Notes under the pieces: generated by a model
What the model was told of the DNA's origin: nothing
Database searches by the model: none
The model's input: only the letters and a program-made list of their open reading frames with translations
In this document: positions 48,001 to 56,719 of the stretch, piece by piece
Numbering within the stretch: the first letter of the stretch is position 1
Layout of the letters: each line of letters opens with the position of its first letter
Program-made: the position numbers and the translations under genes
From: Brevibacillus brevis
Lineage (GTDB): Bacteria; Bacillota; Bacilli; Brevibacillales; Brevibacillaceae
Assembly: GCF_900637055.1 (NCBI RefSeq)
Contig: NZ_LR134338.1
Coordinates: 89,501 to 153,500 of the forward strand
Direction: 5' to 3'
Length of the DNA: 64,000 nt

Positions 48001-48552
48001 TACAGCCAGATGCTGAAAGAGGCCATTGATGAGCTGAAGGGCGAAGTCAAACACGAAATTGTCACACCTGTGGAGATCAATCTGCAACTGGATGCTTACA
48101 TTCCGTCGATGTACATTACGGATAGCCGACAAAAAATCGAGATGTACAAAAAGTTTGTCGCGGTGTCTACATTGGAAGACGTCGACGATTTGGCAGACGA
48201 GCTGCTAGACCGTTTTGGACCAGTTCCGAAGCCGGTTGATAATTTGTTAACCATTTCCCGTTTACGTGTGTATGCCCTGAAGCACCACATCACCGAAATT
48301 AGCCAAAAGAATCCGGACGAGATTAAATTGTTCCTGCACCCTAGTCAGAACAACAACATCGATGGTGGGGCTCTATTTGCCCTTACCAGTAACTGGAGCA
48401 AGAGGGTTGGGCTGTCGGGTGGACAACAGATCACGATTGCTGTTAAAGTAAAGGGGTTAAAAGAAGATGAGGGCGTGCAGTTGGTTGAAAAGCTGCTGCG
48501 TCAATTTCACCAGGTGCGAAGAGACACCGGTACGGAGAGCCCTGTGTCTTAA
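45004..48552 (+). CDS. mfd: Transcription-repair coupling factor
   Basis: A 1182-aa SF2 translocase. The UvrB-homology region is at the N-terminus, the RNA-polymerase interaction domain at about 490-560 (PGDFVVHVNHGIGKYLGIE), followed by helicase motifs: VCGDVGYGKTEVAIRAAF (Walker A), LLIVDEEQRFG (DEEQ), LTATPIPRTLHMSM and the QLRGRVGRS translocation motif. C-terminal TRCF domain is present. It removes stalled RNA polymerase and recruits UvrA. Confidence 0.98.
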   Translation: MQVIINPMKQDTNVGTIVAGLEKGLHEQLVSGLAGSARQVLMASLQQMSDRPVCVVTHNMYQAQKVYEDLIELVPSDQVLLYPGNELIGSELAIASPEMLAQRIHVFNRLAQGFTGFLVAPFAGLRRLVVPPQVWKEAQIQLSVGDELDIESFLLRCIELGYERVDMVERKGEMSIRGGIIDLYPIDSEWPVRIELFDVEIDSIRTFDMLSQRSLESVQTYILGPAKEMIASTPLLQESAVRLEQKLGETIANLKDGAAKEKVMERIGSDAERMKQGQRFAQLYSYISVIYPTGDTLLSYMPADTLLIVDEPSRVLDTAAQLQKEEGEWLTGRIIQGEYMANLSLSRTYDEIVSTKKRQIVYLSLFLRQSPKTQPQNIVNLTCRTMQNFHGQMNVLKTELTRWKKSQDQIVFVAADLERAKRLERVLHDYEMEADVLTEAVETVPPGRPTIILGNLQTGFELPLNKLVVITEGEVFTAKQRKARKVQQTMNNAERIKNYLELKPGDFVVHVNHGIGKYLGIETKEILGIHKDYLHIQYAAGDSLFVPIDQIDHVQKYVASEEAQPKIYSLGGSEWKRVKNKVQSSVKDIAEDLIKLYAAREAAVGHTFSPDTTEQREFEAMFPYQETQDQLRAISEVKADMERKRPMDRLVCGDVGYGKTEVAIRAAFKAVMDGKQVAVLVPTTILAQQHYETFRERFAEYPIRVEVLSRFRSRKEQNATLKGLKEGTVDVVIGTHRLLSKDLTFRELGLLIVDEEQRFGVSHKEKLKQIKTNVDVMTLTATPIPRTLHMSMLGVRDLSVIETPPENRFPVQTYVMDYSPALVREAIEREMARDGQVFFLYNQVQGIEQMAEQISMLVPDARIAVAHGQMNESELEGVILDFLEGNFDVLVSTTIIETGVDIPNVNTLIIYNADKMGLSQLYQLRGRVGRSNRIAYAYFTYQRDKVLTEVAEKRLQAIKEFTELGSGFKIAMRDLSIRGAGNLLGAEQHGFINTVGFDLYSQMLKEAIDELKGEVKHEIVTPVEINLQLDAYIPSMYITDSRQKIEMYKKFVAVSTLEDVDDLADELLDRFGPVPKPVDNLLTISRLRVYALKHHITEISQKNPDEIKLFLHPSQNNNIDGGALFALTSNWSKRVGLSGGQQITIAVKVKGLKEDEGVQLVEKLLRQFHQVRRDTGTESPVS

Positions 48553-48592
48553 CTGACAAAATGGGCTTGCCCGGGAAGGGAGAACCTTATTT

Positions 48593-49663
48593 ATGAAACG
48601 TTCTGTAGCGATTCTATCTTCGGCTGTTCTGGTCGTGGCACTCATGACTGGTTGCGGCGGAAAAGCAGAAGAAGCGAAACAAGATCCAACAACTCCAGCG
48701 AATCAGACAGATGGCGGCAATCAAGCTGCTGCTAACGATCCTTTGGTACAATTCCCTAAACTCACTCTGCCTTACGCAGCAGATCAGAAAGCTGCCATTG
48801 TAGAGTATCAGGGGGGAACTGTAACAGGAAAAGAGTTCGAAGAGTTCCTGCGTGTTATTAACTTCATGAACCCACAACAAGGTACCATGATTGAAATGGC
48901 TGATAGCAACTCACTGAAAGCTTATGCTCGTGAGTATACAGCTACCAAGGTTTTGGCTAGCCGTTCTGACGCTGCTATGAAAAAAGAGTCCAAAGAACTC
49001 GCTGAGAAAACCTTCGAGAAAATCAAAACGCAGTACATGGGCTTTTTGGGCAAGGATGAAGCCCAATTCAACAAGCTCTTGGAAGGCCAAGGCGTAACGA
49101 AGGACATGATCGTAAATCAGATGGATCTGATCAACCAGTCCATCAATGTGATGAAAAAGAATATCGACGATGCTACGCTGAAGCAAACCTATGATCAAAT
49201 GGACAAAGCTTCCCGTACCGTTGCTTCTGTTCGCCACATCCTGATCTCTACCGAAAAGCGCAAACCAGAAGAGGCGTTGAAAATCTCCAACGACTTGGTA
49301 GCGCGCCTGAAAAAGGGTGAAGACTTCGCGAAGCTGGCAACAGAGTTCACAGATGACCCAGGCAGCAAGCAGTCTGGCGGTTTGTACGCTGACCAGGATG
49401 TAACCCAATGGGTACCAGAATTTAAAGAAGCATCCCTGACACAAAAAGTCGGTGAAGTTGGCCCGCCAGTAAAAACTGATTTTGGTTACCATATTATTAA
49501 GGTCGAGAATCGCAAAGAAAAGACCTTTGATGAGATGAAAGAGCAGCTCCGCGCGAATTCTTTGGAGAAAGCGTACGACACTTTCGCCAAAAACGAGCTG
49601 GACAAGCTGATTACGAAATTCAACATCCCGCAGTCCAAAAATGATGCTCCGGCAAAGAAATAA
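48593..49663 (+). CDS. prsA: PrsA-like foldase lipoprotein (parvulin peptidyl-prolyl isomerase)
   Basis: A 356-aa lipoprotein. Signal peptide with lipobox LMTGC at about residues 18-22, a SurA-like N-terminal helical domain, then a parvulin PPIase domain (VRHILISTEKRKPEEALKIS; SGGLYADQDVTQWVPEF; DFGYHIIKVENRKEKTF). It probably folds secreted proteins outside the membrane. GGGAAGGGAGAA precedes the ATG. In B. subtilis mfd is followed by spoVT, so this gene is an insertion. The terminator at its end is strong. Confidence 0.92.
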   Translation: MKRSVAILSSAVLVVALMTGCGGKAEEAKQDPTTPANQTDGGNQAAANDPLVQFPKLTLPYAADQKAAIVEYQGGTVTGKEFEEFLRVINFMNPQQGTMIEMADSNSLKAYAREYTATKVLASRSDAAMKKESKELAEKTFEKIKTQYMGFLGKDEAQFNKLLEGQGVTKDMIVNQMDLINQSINVMKKNIDDATLKQTYDQMDKASRTVASVRHILISTEKRKPEEALKISNDLVARLKKGEDFAKLATEFTDDPGSKQSGGLYADQDVTQWVPEFKEASLTQKVGEVGPPVKTDFGYHIIKVENRKEKTFDEMKEQLRANSLEKAYDTFAKNELDKLITKFNIPQSKNDAPAKK

Positions 49664-49674
49664 GAAGTCCGAAG

Positions 49675-49707
49675 AAAAACAGGGAATTCGTTTCCCTGTT
49701 TTTTCGT
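49675..49707 (+). terminator. Terminator after prsA
   Basis: AAAACAGGGAA/TTCCCTGTTTT stem with TCGT loop region, then TTCG. Confidence 0.85.
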
Positions 49708-49712
49708 TTTCT

Positions 49713-49742
49713 CGCATATTCTTCAAACATGGGCAAATACTA
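49713..49742 (+). promoter_or_regulatory. Sigma-G promoter of spoVT
   Basis: -35 CGCATA (49713-49718), 17 bp, -10 AATACTA (49736-49742), six of seven matches to CATACTA. spoVT is a known sigma-G gene. Leader would be ~150 nt. Confidence 0.7.
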
Positions 49743-49898
49743 TTATCACTCGCTACCACCCGGGGGAGAGTAATTGAAGCAACTGGCAAAAATTGATACC
49801 ATCACCCATAGTTAAAATTAGAATTTGAGGAAAAAATACAACTAACCAACCACCATCTATTCACTACCCACTTCTCAGGGAAAGCGAGGCAACAAGAC

Positions 49899-50441
49899 AT
49901 GAAAGCAACTGGTATCGTTCGTCGAATTGACGACCTCGGTCGGGTCGTGATTCCTAAGGAGATTCGTCGTACACTGCGCATTCGTGAGGGCGACCCGCTT
50001 GAGATTTTTGTGGATCGTGACGGGGAAGTCATTCTCAAAAAGTATTCACCGATTGGAGAGTTGGGTGATTTTGCAAAAGAGTACGCCGACTCTTTGTATG
50101 AAAGCATGAATCATACCGTACTGATTTCAGACAGGGATAGTGTCATTGCAGTGGCAGGTGCCTCCAAAAAGGAATACTTGGAGAAAGCAATTGGCAGTAT
50201 TGTCGAGAAATGCTTGGAAGAAAGAAAAACCCGACTGGAGAAAAACACAGGCTCTTATGAAATTTGTCGTGACATGAACGAGACATATGGCTCGTTCGTC
50301 GTCGCACCGATTGTAGCAGGAGGCGATCCAATCGGGTCCGTGATCCTCCTCAACAAAAACGAGTCAACCAAGATGAGCGATTTGGAGATCAAAATGTCGG
50401 AAACAGCGGCCGGTTTCCTGGCAAAGCAGATGGAGCAGTAG
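49899..50441 (+). CDS. spoVT: Stage V sporulation protein T
   Basis: A 180-aa regulator. AbrB-like swapped-hairpin domain at 1-50 (MKATGIVRRIDDLGRVVIPK, then EIRRTLRIREGDPLEIFVDR) and a C-terminal GAF-like domain. It tunes sigma-G genes in the forespore. Compared with AbrB at 28915 it shares the DNA-binding domain but has the larger C-terminal domain. GAGGCAAC and GGGAAAG are weak ribosome sites. Confidence 0.97.
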   Translation: MKATGIVRRIDDLGRVVIPKEIRRTLRIREGDPLEIFVDRDGEVILKKYSPIGELGDFAKEYADSLYESMNHTVLISDRDSVIAVAGASKKEYLEKAIGSIVEKCLEERKTRLEKNTGSYEICRDMNETYGSFVVAPIVAGGDPIGSVILLNKNESTKMSDLEIKMSETAAGFLAKQMEQ

Positions 50442-50452
50442 GATCGATCAGC

Positions 50453-50486
50453 AAAAACAGCCTCGTACCCCGGGGCTGTTTTTCTT
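50453..50486 (+). terminator. Terminator after spoVT
   Basis: AAACAGCC/GGCTGTTT outer arms with a CCCC/GGGG extension, then TTCTTG. A TATAAT at 50505-50510 follows, so the next promoter partly overlaps it. Confidence 0.75.
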
Positions 50487-50549
50487 GTGCCTATGGCCTT
50501 GTGGTATAATGAACGAAGTTTTAGGTTGGAGAGGAGAAATTTCACGCAC

Positions 50550-52214
50550 ATGGCTCAAACAAAGGCTTCCGTTCAATTTGTGAAAGGCGCGGCGATACTT
50601 GGAATTGCCGGTCTTGTCTCCAAGCTGTTAGGCGCTGTATACCGCATCCCATACCAAAACATTGCCGGAGATATCGGCTTGTACGTATATATGCAAGTAT
50701 ACCCGCTGTACACCACGTTGTTGATTCTGGCGACGGCGGGTTTTCCCATCGCCATCTCCAAGATCGTCTCAGAGCGCGTTGCTGTCGGGGATGCGATCGG
50801 GGCGCGCAGGGCGTTTCGAGTAGCCAGTATATCGCTGGTCGTTCTCGGGATCTTTTTCTTCTTACTGTTATATGGAGGGGCACCTATGATTGCCCGTATG
50901 ATGGGTGATGAGCATTTGATTACCCCACTCCGAGCGGTAGCTTGGTCACTGCCGTTGGTGCCGATGGTTGCGATCTTGCGCGGCTATTTTCAGGGGCATC
51001 AAAATATGATGCCGACGGGCGTTTCTCAGGTTGTTGAGCAGCTTATTCGCGTGATTTTCATCCTGATCGCTGCATTCTGGGCGATGAACGTGTACCAGGA
51101 TCCGTACCTGGCTGGTACAGGTGCCGTTTTTGCTGCTTTTCCAGGTGCCATTGCTGCTATTCTCGTCTTGCTTTGGTATTGGAGAGGGGACAAGAAGATG
51201 GGTCAACTGTCCATCGGTCAGGTTCAGCAATCCTCAGCGCATTCGTGGACCAATCGTCAAATATTACGTCATCTTTTGACCTATGCCGTTCCGATTTGTA
51301 TGGGCGCACTGGTTCTGCCGCTAGTTCCGCTTGTAGACTCGATGACCGTTGTCAATATGCTGCAATGGAGCGGGACTGCTGAGGACTTGGCCAAGCTTTT
51401 GAAGGGTGCATTTGACCGTGGTCAGCCACTCATTCAGTTTGGTACATTTTTCGCCACGTCCCTGTCGCTGGCATTAGTGCCTGCGATCAGTGAAGCGGTT
51501 GCCCAGCGTCAGCATCAATTGATTTCTCATCGTTCCGAAGTAGCGATTCGACTGACCTTCCTTTTGGGATTGCCTGCTTCCTTTGGACTTGCTTTGTTGG
51601 CGGAGCCGATCAACGTTATGCTCTACGGAGACAGCAATGGTACCGAGGCCCTCGCTGTACAGTCCTTCACGATTATTTTCGCCACGGTGAGTATTGCCAG
51701 CGCGGGGATTTTGCAAGGCTTGGGACGTGTAATGCGACCTGCCCGCAACCTGTTTATTGGTGTATTGGTAAAGCTCATCCTCAATCTGGCGCTCGTCCCG
51801 TTCTGGGGTATATCTGGTGCAGCAGTGTCCACGGTTTTAGCTTATTTGGTCGCCATGGGACTGAACGTTCTAGCGGTAATCAAATACACGGGAGCACACA
51901 TCGGAATGCGCCAAACGGTGAAAAAGCCATTCATTTCCGTCGTAGTGATGTCGATTGTCGTGCTGATTGTGGAGTGGCTCGCGAATACAGTGCTCGGAAG
52001 TGCCGGATTTTCGAATCGCTTGTTCCATACGCTGGTAGGCTTGATTGCTGTCAGTTCAGGAGCATTGGTCTATTTGCTGGCGCTTTTGAAAACGGGTGGA
52101 CTCACGAGAAACGATATTCAATTTTTGCCAAAAGGAAAGCAGATTGCTTCACTGTTAACGAAATATAAGCTCCTTCCAGCGGAGAAAGCGAGAATGAACG
52201 AAAAGGAGGCGTGA
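50550..52214 (+). CDS. yabM: YabM-type oligosaccharide/lipid flippase-like protein
   Basis: A 554-aa membrane protein of the PST/MurJ (MOP) superfamily with ~14 membrane helices: GAAILGIAGLVSKLLGAVYRIPYQ at the start, PIAISKIVSERVAVGD and AYLVAMGLNVLAV in the second half. Family members flip lipid-linked sugars; SpoVB/YabM-type proteins affect spore cortex and cell wall. ATG 50550 is the first in-frame ATG after GAGGAG (50531-50536), at slightly long spacing. Located between spoVT and mazG as in B. subtilis. Confidence 0.9.
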   Translation: MAQTKASVQFVKGAAILGIAGLVSKLLGAVYRIPYQNIAGDIGLYVYMQVYPLYTTLLILATAGFPIAISKIVSERVAVGDAIGARRAFRVASISLVVLGIFFFLLLYGGAPMIARMMGDEHLITPLRAVAWSLPLVPMVAILRGYFQGHQNMMPTGVSQVVEQLIRVIFILIAAFWAMNVYQDPYLAGTGAVFAAFPGAIAAILVLLWYWRGDKKMGQLSIGQVQQSSAHSWTNRQILRHLLTYAVPICMGALVLPLVPLVDSMTVVNMLQWSGTAEDLAKLLKGAFDRGQPLIQFGTFFATSLSLALVPAISEAVAQRQHQLISHRSEVAIRLTFLLGLPASFGLALLAEPINVMLYGDSNGTEALAVQSFTIIFATVSIASAGILQGLGRVMRPARNLFIGVLVKLILNLALVPFWGISGAAVSTVLAYLVAMGLNVLAVIKYTGAHIGMRQTVKKPFISVVVMSIVVLIVEWLANTVLGSAGFSNRLFHTLVGLIAVSSGALVYLLALLKTGGLTRNDIQFLPKGKQIASLLTKYKLLPAEKARMNEKEA

Positions 52215-52217
52215 CGA

Positions 52218-53696
52218 GTGGAAATGAAGAATAAGACCATTACCGTAGTCGGTCTTGGTGCCGGAGATTTGGACCAGCTCCCTTATGGCATCTATCGTAC
52301 GCTTAAAGCAGCCAAACAACTGTATCTGCGCACGAAAGAGCATCCGGTCGTAGCCGAATTGATCGCAGAAGGCATCGCGATTGAGTCCTTTGATGATGTA
52401 TATGAGCAGCACGATACGTTTTCCGATGTGTACACCGATATTGTGGAGCGGCTTTTTTCACGCGTAAACGAAGCAGGCAGTCTTGTCTATGCCGTGCCAG
52501 GTCATCCTTTGGTGGCGGAACGTACTGTGCAGCTGTTGTTGGCAGAGGGACCAAACCGTGGCGTAGAAATCGAAATTGGCGGCGGACAGAGCTTTATTGA
52601 TCCGTTGTTTGCCCGCCTACATATCGACCCGATCGAGGGATTCTCTTTGCTGGATGGGACCGCGCTCGCTGCTCATCAAGTTTCACCGGGGCTGCATACG
52701 ATTATCGCGCAAGTGTACGATGCCTTTGTAGCCTCTGATGTGAAGCTGACCTTGATGGAAGTGCTGCCGGACGATTACGAGGTGACGGTAGCGACTGCCG
52801 TAGGGGTAGCGGGGCAAGAAATCATTGAGACAGTGCCGTTGTATGAACTGGACAGACTCGATCATTTCGGAAATTTGTCCCTGGTGTATGTACCGCCGAC
52901 GAAGGACGAGAAGGTATCGTACCGTCAATTCTCCTACTTGAAGGAGATCGTAGCCATCCTGCGCAGTCCGGATGGATGCCCGTGGGATCGCGAGCAAACA
53001 CATCAAAGCATCCGCAAGAACTTGATTGAAGAGACGTACGAGGTTTTGGAGACGATCGACGACGATGATCCAGATGCGATGTGTGAGGAGCTGGGTGATT
53101 TGTTGATGCAAATCATGCTGCATTCGCAGATGGCAGCCGAAGACGGATATTTTTCGGTAGATGATGTTGTCGCGACATTGAATGAAAAGCTAGTTCGTCG
53201 CCACCCGCACGTATTTGGGGAAAAGAGCGCGAATGATTCCGAGGAAGCCTTGGCGAATTGGCAGGAAATCAAAGCACAGGAGAAAGCGGCAAAAGGTATC
53301 GATGTAACGGTTCAATCACAGTTGGCGGGAATACCGCGCGACTTGCCAGCCCTGATGTATGCGTATAAGCTGCAGAAGAAAGCTGCCCAAGTCGGCTTTG
53401 ACTGGGACGATATTGCAGACGTGTACAAAAAGGTAGAAGAGGAATACCGCGAGCTGCAAGAAGCATCAGAGGAGGAACGCGCTGGCGAATTGGGTGATTT
53501 GCTATTTGCAGTGGTCAATCTTGCGCGCTTCCTGAAGCTTGATCCGGAGGAAGCCCTCGCACTGACCAACAACAAGTTCAAGAAGCGCTTTTCCTATATT
53601 GAAGGCAAGCTAAAAGAGGCGGGTCGTACCTTCGAGCAGACGGACCTGCAAGAGATGGACAAATGGTGGGAGGAAGCCAAACATGAGACTCGATAA
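52218..53696 (+). CDS. mazG: MazG nucleoside-triphosphate pyrophosphohydrolase fused to tetrapyrrole-methylase-like domain
   Basis: A 492-aa protein. The N-terminal ~220 residues form a TP-methylase fold (TITVVGLGAGDLDQLPYG). Two MazG domains follow with EELGDLLMQIMLHSQ and AGELGDLLFAVVNLARF helices and the EExxE...ExxD metal residues. It clears noncanonical NTPs. Resembles B. subtilis YabN. GTG 52218 behind AAGGAGG at 52202-52208. It overlaps rqcP by 14 bp. Confidence 0.94.
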   Translation: MEMKNKTITVVGLGAGDLDQLPYGIYRTLKAAKQLYLRTKEHPVVAELIAEGIAIESFDDVYEQHDTFSDVYTDIVERLFSRVNEAGSLVYAVPGHPLVAERTVQLLLAEGPNRGVEIEIGGGQSFIDPLFARLHIDPIEGFSLLDGTALAAHQVSPGLHTIIAQVYDAFVASDVKLTLMEVLPDDYEVTVATAVGVAGQEIIETVPLYELDRLDHFGNLSLVYVPPTKDEKVSYRQFSYLKEIVAILRSPDGCPWDREQTHQSIRKNLIEETYEVLETIDDDDPDAMCEELGDLLMQIMLHSQMAAEDGYFSVDDVVATLNEKLVRRHPHVFGEKSANDSEEALANWQEIKAQEKAAKGIDVTVQSQLAGIPRDLPALMYAYKLQKKAAQVGFDWDDIADVYKKVEEEYRELQEASEEERAGELGDLLFAVVNLARFLKLDPEEALALTNNKFKKRFSYIEGKLKEAGRTFEQTDLQEMDKWWEEAKHETR

Positions 53697-53976
53697 ATAT
53701 TTGAAAGTGTCTCGACTGATCAAGCGACGCACACTCGCAAAAGAAGTGTGCGACAAACAGCGCGTGGAAATCAACGATCGCCCTGCAAAGGCGTCCAGTA
53801 ACGTGAAAATCGGCGACAAGCTGGCGATCCGTTTCGGACAAAAAATCGTATCGGTAAAAGTAGAGGACATCAAGGAAAACCCGCGCAAGGAAGAAGCGGC
53901 TTCGCTGTATACCGTCATTGGCGAAGTTCCTGTTCCGCGTGATGAAAAAGAAGAAGACGCCTACCTCAAAGGGTAA
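53683..53976 (+). CDS. rqcP: RqcP (S4-domain ribosome quality-control protein)
   Basis: A 97-aa protein with an N-terminal S4 RNA-binding domain (MRLDKYLKVSRLIKRRTLAKE, VEINDRPAKASSNVK). RqcP (YabO/Hsp15-like) works with RqcH in adding Ala tails to stalled 50S-nascent chains. Start lies inside mazG with GAGGAAG upstream, hence translational coupling. Terminator 15 bp downstream ends the block. Confidence 0.94.
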   Translation: MRLDKYLKVSRLIKRRTLAKEVCDKQRVEINDRPAKASSNVKIGDKLAIRFGQKIVSVKVEDIKENPRKEEAASLYTVIGEVPVPRDEKEEDAYLKG

Positions 53977-53991
53977 CGTGCATGCGAAAAG

Positions 53992-54017
53992 AGACTGCCG
54001 AGATGGCAGTCTTTTTT
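53992..54017 (+). terminator. Terminator after rqcP
   Basis: AGACTGCC/GGCAGTCT stem, then TTTTT. Confidence 0.85.
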
Positions 54018-54085
54018 AGGCTTTTTTTCCATCCAAAGGATATAATGAGAGTACCTGAAGGCATTTCCGAAGGGATGTGAGTTGC

Positions 54086-56221
54086 ATGCAACAAAACGGA
54101 GTTCGAACGGGTTACTTCTTGTCTATTTCGCTTCTGTTATCATCTATCTTGTACTTTTTTGCCTCAAACTGGCCGCTCATGGTCAGGGAGCAAAAGATTG
54201 GCGTCAGTGTGGCAATCCTCGTTCTTTTTTATTTATTATCCTATGGACTGCGTTTCATCAAACGACATACCTTTTTGAGCAATTGGCTTCTAGTGGCTGG
54301 AGGCTTGGCTTTTGGCATCAGTGTGGCTTTGTTGGGGCAAATATACAATAGTCATGCCGACAGCTATATGCTGTTCGTCGTATGGCTCATTCCGAATTTG
54401 CTATTCGCAATTTTGACCCGGTATCAACCATTCTATGTCATCAGCTATGTCCTCGCTCATTTGGCGATTTATTTCTTCCTCGATCCGTCTGTTATCCACG
54501 TCATCCGTGAGGACGTCTGGTGGTTCATGGTGTATTGGTTGATTGCCTTGGGAAATATCGTCTTGTTCTGGCTAACCTCTACGGGGAAATTGCATTCCAA
54601 GCCGATTTACTACTTGTCGTTTCTGACGTTTTCCGTCAGTCTTTTCGGCTCATCCTTCACCGAAGTGTATGGTCCGCTCCCTGAGCTTTTATACGTCCTG
54701 ACGGGCGGGATCCTGTTTGTCACGTTTTTAAAATGGGTGCCGAGCCGCGGGTTTCTGATTGTGACGGCCTCACTGCTCTCGCTGTTTGTGCTCGTTCAGT
54801 TCATATCCTACATGGTGAAGTATTTCTCAGAGAGCTTCTTTGTTTTGATGCTGCTGCTGACCGTACTCATTGTCTGGGGGGCAGTTGCAGGGATTAATTG
54901 GCTGCGCAAGGAATCTGCGCATCAAAAAAGCAAATGGGTTGTGTTTTTCCAAGAGGCATTCACAGTTCTCGTCACAACCATTGCCGCATCCATTGGAGCC
55001 ATTTCGTTAACAGGTCTGCTTTTTCTGATCATGGAAGAAGAAACAGTTATTGATTTTCTGTTTTTCCTTTCATTAATTGGCTTTATTGGCCCTGTGGTGT
55101 TTATGAGCAGGATGAATGCAACGGTACGATATACGCTGCTTACAATGGGGTATATATTGGGTGTCGGTTCGGTTCTCTTTTTAGAAGGAGCTTATTGGAT
55201 CGTTTTCCTGTTGGTCCTGTTATACGTGTGGAAAGCTGTCTCTGCCATTCCGGCGCGGCTTTTGACACAGCTGATCTTTTTAGTTGTTCTGGCTACGAAG
55301 CTGGATGAGTACCTGCCTTCCTTTGAATTTGTGCTCTTGATCATATTTGCTACGCAGATGGCGATGCATTACGTAAAGCAGTTGCCAGTCGTTTTGCAAA
55401 ACAGCTCGTTGGTGTACGCCTTACTCTCGCTTTTGATCCTGACAGAGGAAGGGTTTCAATCAGTCTCCATGAATGTGGTAGTGAATTTAGCTTATTTTGC
55501 AGTCAGCACGTATTTGTTGTACCGGACATTGCATCAGCAAAATAAGGTGAGATTCGGCATCGTGCTCGGTTTTTGGTTTGCCTTTCTCCTCATGAAGTAC
55601 TACGACATGCTATGGAGCTTGCTGCACAAGTCACTGAGTCTGCTTCTGCTCAGCCTGGTGTTTTTCATCGTTACTCTGTGGTGGGATCGAAGGGCGAAAA
55701 TCGAGTGGCCGAATAGCGAGCCTTCCCTTTTTGTAAGAAAAACGCTTGTATTGCTTCCTGTCATTTTGCTGCAATTTGCTTTGATTGGCTATCAAGTATG
55801 GAGCAGTGAGGCGATCCTGGCCAATGGAAAAACGGTGAAGCTGGAGCTGGTCCCAATCGATCCGCGTTCGTTGCTGCAAGGTGATTACGTCAGACTTGGC
55901 TACACCATATCTACACTCGACCAAGAACAGGTTGACTCAGGGGATAAGATTCGAGTCGTACTGCGCCAACAAGCAAATGGCTTGCACAGCTACAGTGGCT
56001 TTTATGAGATCGATGGTCAATGGAATCGTACCTACGAGCCTCAGCCATCGGATGTGGTGATTAATGGAAACACAATCGGTTCCAATCGGGTGGAATACGG
56101 CATAGAAAGCTATTTTGTCCCAGAAGGAACCGGACTTGAGGTGGAGCGGAATGCCAAGTATGCCATCGTGAAAATTGGCGAGAGAGGCGATGCCATCCTG
56201 GAGAGCCTGTCGAACCAGTAG
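54086..56221 (+). CDS. DUF2157/GDYXXLXY fusion membrane protein
   Basis: A 711-aa protein. About 14-16 membrane helices of the DUF2157 type fill residues ~1-560 (SILYFFASNWPLMVREQKIGVSV; GGLAFGISVALLGQIYN). A hydrophilic C-terminal ~150 residues contain a GDYXXLXY domain (DPRSLLQGDYVRLGYTIS; AKYAIVKIGERGDAIL). These two domains are often separate neighbouring genes; here they form one chain. Function unknown; an envelope location is likely. AAGGG at 54070-54074 serves ATG 54086. First gene of the segment inserted between rqcP and yabP. Confidence 0.85.
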   Translation: MQQNGVRTGYFLSISLLLSSILYFFASNWPLMVREQKIGVSVAILVLFYLLSYGLRFIKRHTFLSNWLLVAGGLAFGISVALLGQIYNSHADSYMLFVVWLIPNLLFAILTRYQPFYVISYVLAHLAIYFFLDPSVIHVIREDVWWFMVYWLIALGNIVLFWLTSTGKLHSKPIYYLSFLTFSVSLFGSSFTEVYGPLPELLYVLTGGILFVTFLKWVPSRGFLIVTASLLSLFVLVQFISYMVKYFSESFFVLMLLLTVLIVWGAVAGINWLRKESAHQKSKWVVFFQEAFTVLVTTIAASIGAISLTGLLFLIMEEETVIDFLFFLSLIGFIGPVVFMSRMNATVRYTLLTMGYILGVGSVLFLEGAYWIVFLLVLLYVWKAVSAIPARLLTQLIFLVVLATKLDEYLPSFEFVLLIIFATQMAMHYVKQLPVVLQNSSLVYALLSLLILTEEGFQSVSMNVVVNLAYFAVSTYLLYRTLHQQNKVRFGIVLGFWFAFLLMKYYDMLWSLLHKSLSLLLLSLVFFIVTLWWDRRAKIEWPNSEPSLFVRKTLVLLPVILLQFALIGYQVWSSEAILANGKTVKLELVPIDPRSLLQGDYVRLGYTISTLDQEQVDSGDKIRVVLRQQANGLHSYSGFYEIDGQWNRTYEPQPSDVVINGNTIGSNRVEYGIESYFVPEGTGLEVERNAKYAIVKIGERGDAILESLSNQ

Positions 56222-56234
56222 ACATTCCAATAGA

Positions 56235-56268
56235 AGAAGCTGCCTGTGTCATCGGGCAGCTTCTTTTG
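56235..56268 (+). terminator. Terminator after the DUF2157/GDYXXLXY gene
   Basis: GAAGCTGCC and GGCAGCTTC arms, then TTTT. Confidence 0.85.
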
Positions 56269-56719
56269 CATGAGGGAGTAATCATTCGTTGGAATACATT
56301 TGCAAAACGACTGAGTGGGTGAGGATGACGCCTATTACCCCAGAGAAAAGGTGAGGCCGGGCCATGTAAGAGCTTCGCAAATCATCTTATACAACGGTAT
56401 TCAACATGACTTCGCTTTTCGTCAAGCAATCAAGCATTTGATGAAGGCAGTGTCTTTCCATTTCACTTGATGATAAAATAACTTTTCCATCCAAAATGAC
56501 ACCACCTTGTAAGCGCGTCACGTAAGCTTACGGACGTCCACACTCCTGCACTGGTTACGAGCTGTTAAGTAAGAATAAGGAAAAGGATGGTGAAAAATGA
56601 TGTCCCGAAAAGTTCCTCCTAGACTGGTTTTCGAAATAGTTAGTGTACAAGGTACACCTCTATGGTAGTATGGAAAAGAGCTTTCTATATTATGGAAATA
56701 TGGAAAGGGGTATTAGCTT
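56269..56719. other. 450-bp stretch without a recognised gene; contains a 15-bp palindrome
   Basis: No convincing gene. GTGTAC-AAG-GTACAC (56643-56657) is an operator-like palindrome placed just upstream of the gene at 56720, similar in form to PadR-type operators. An open stretch of ~40 codons (about 56352-56471, stop TGA) has no start signal and no recognised match; it may be a remnant. A 23-codon frame starts at 56597 behind AAAGGATGG. Confidence 0.5.
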
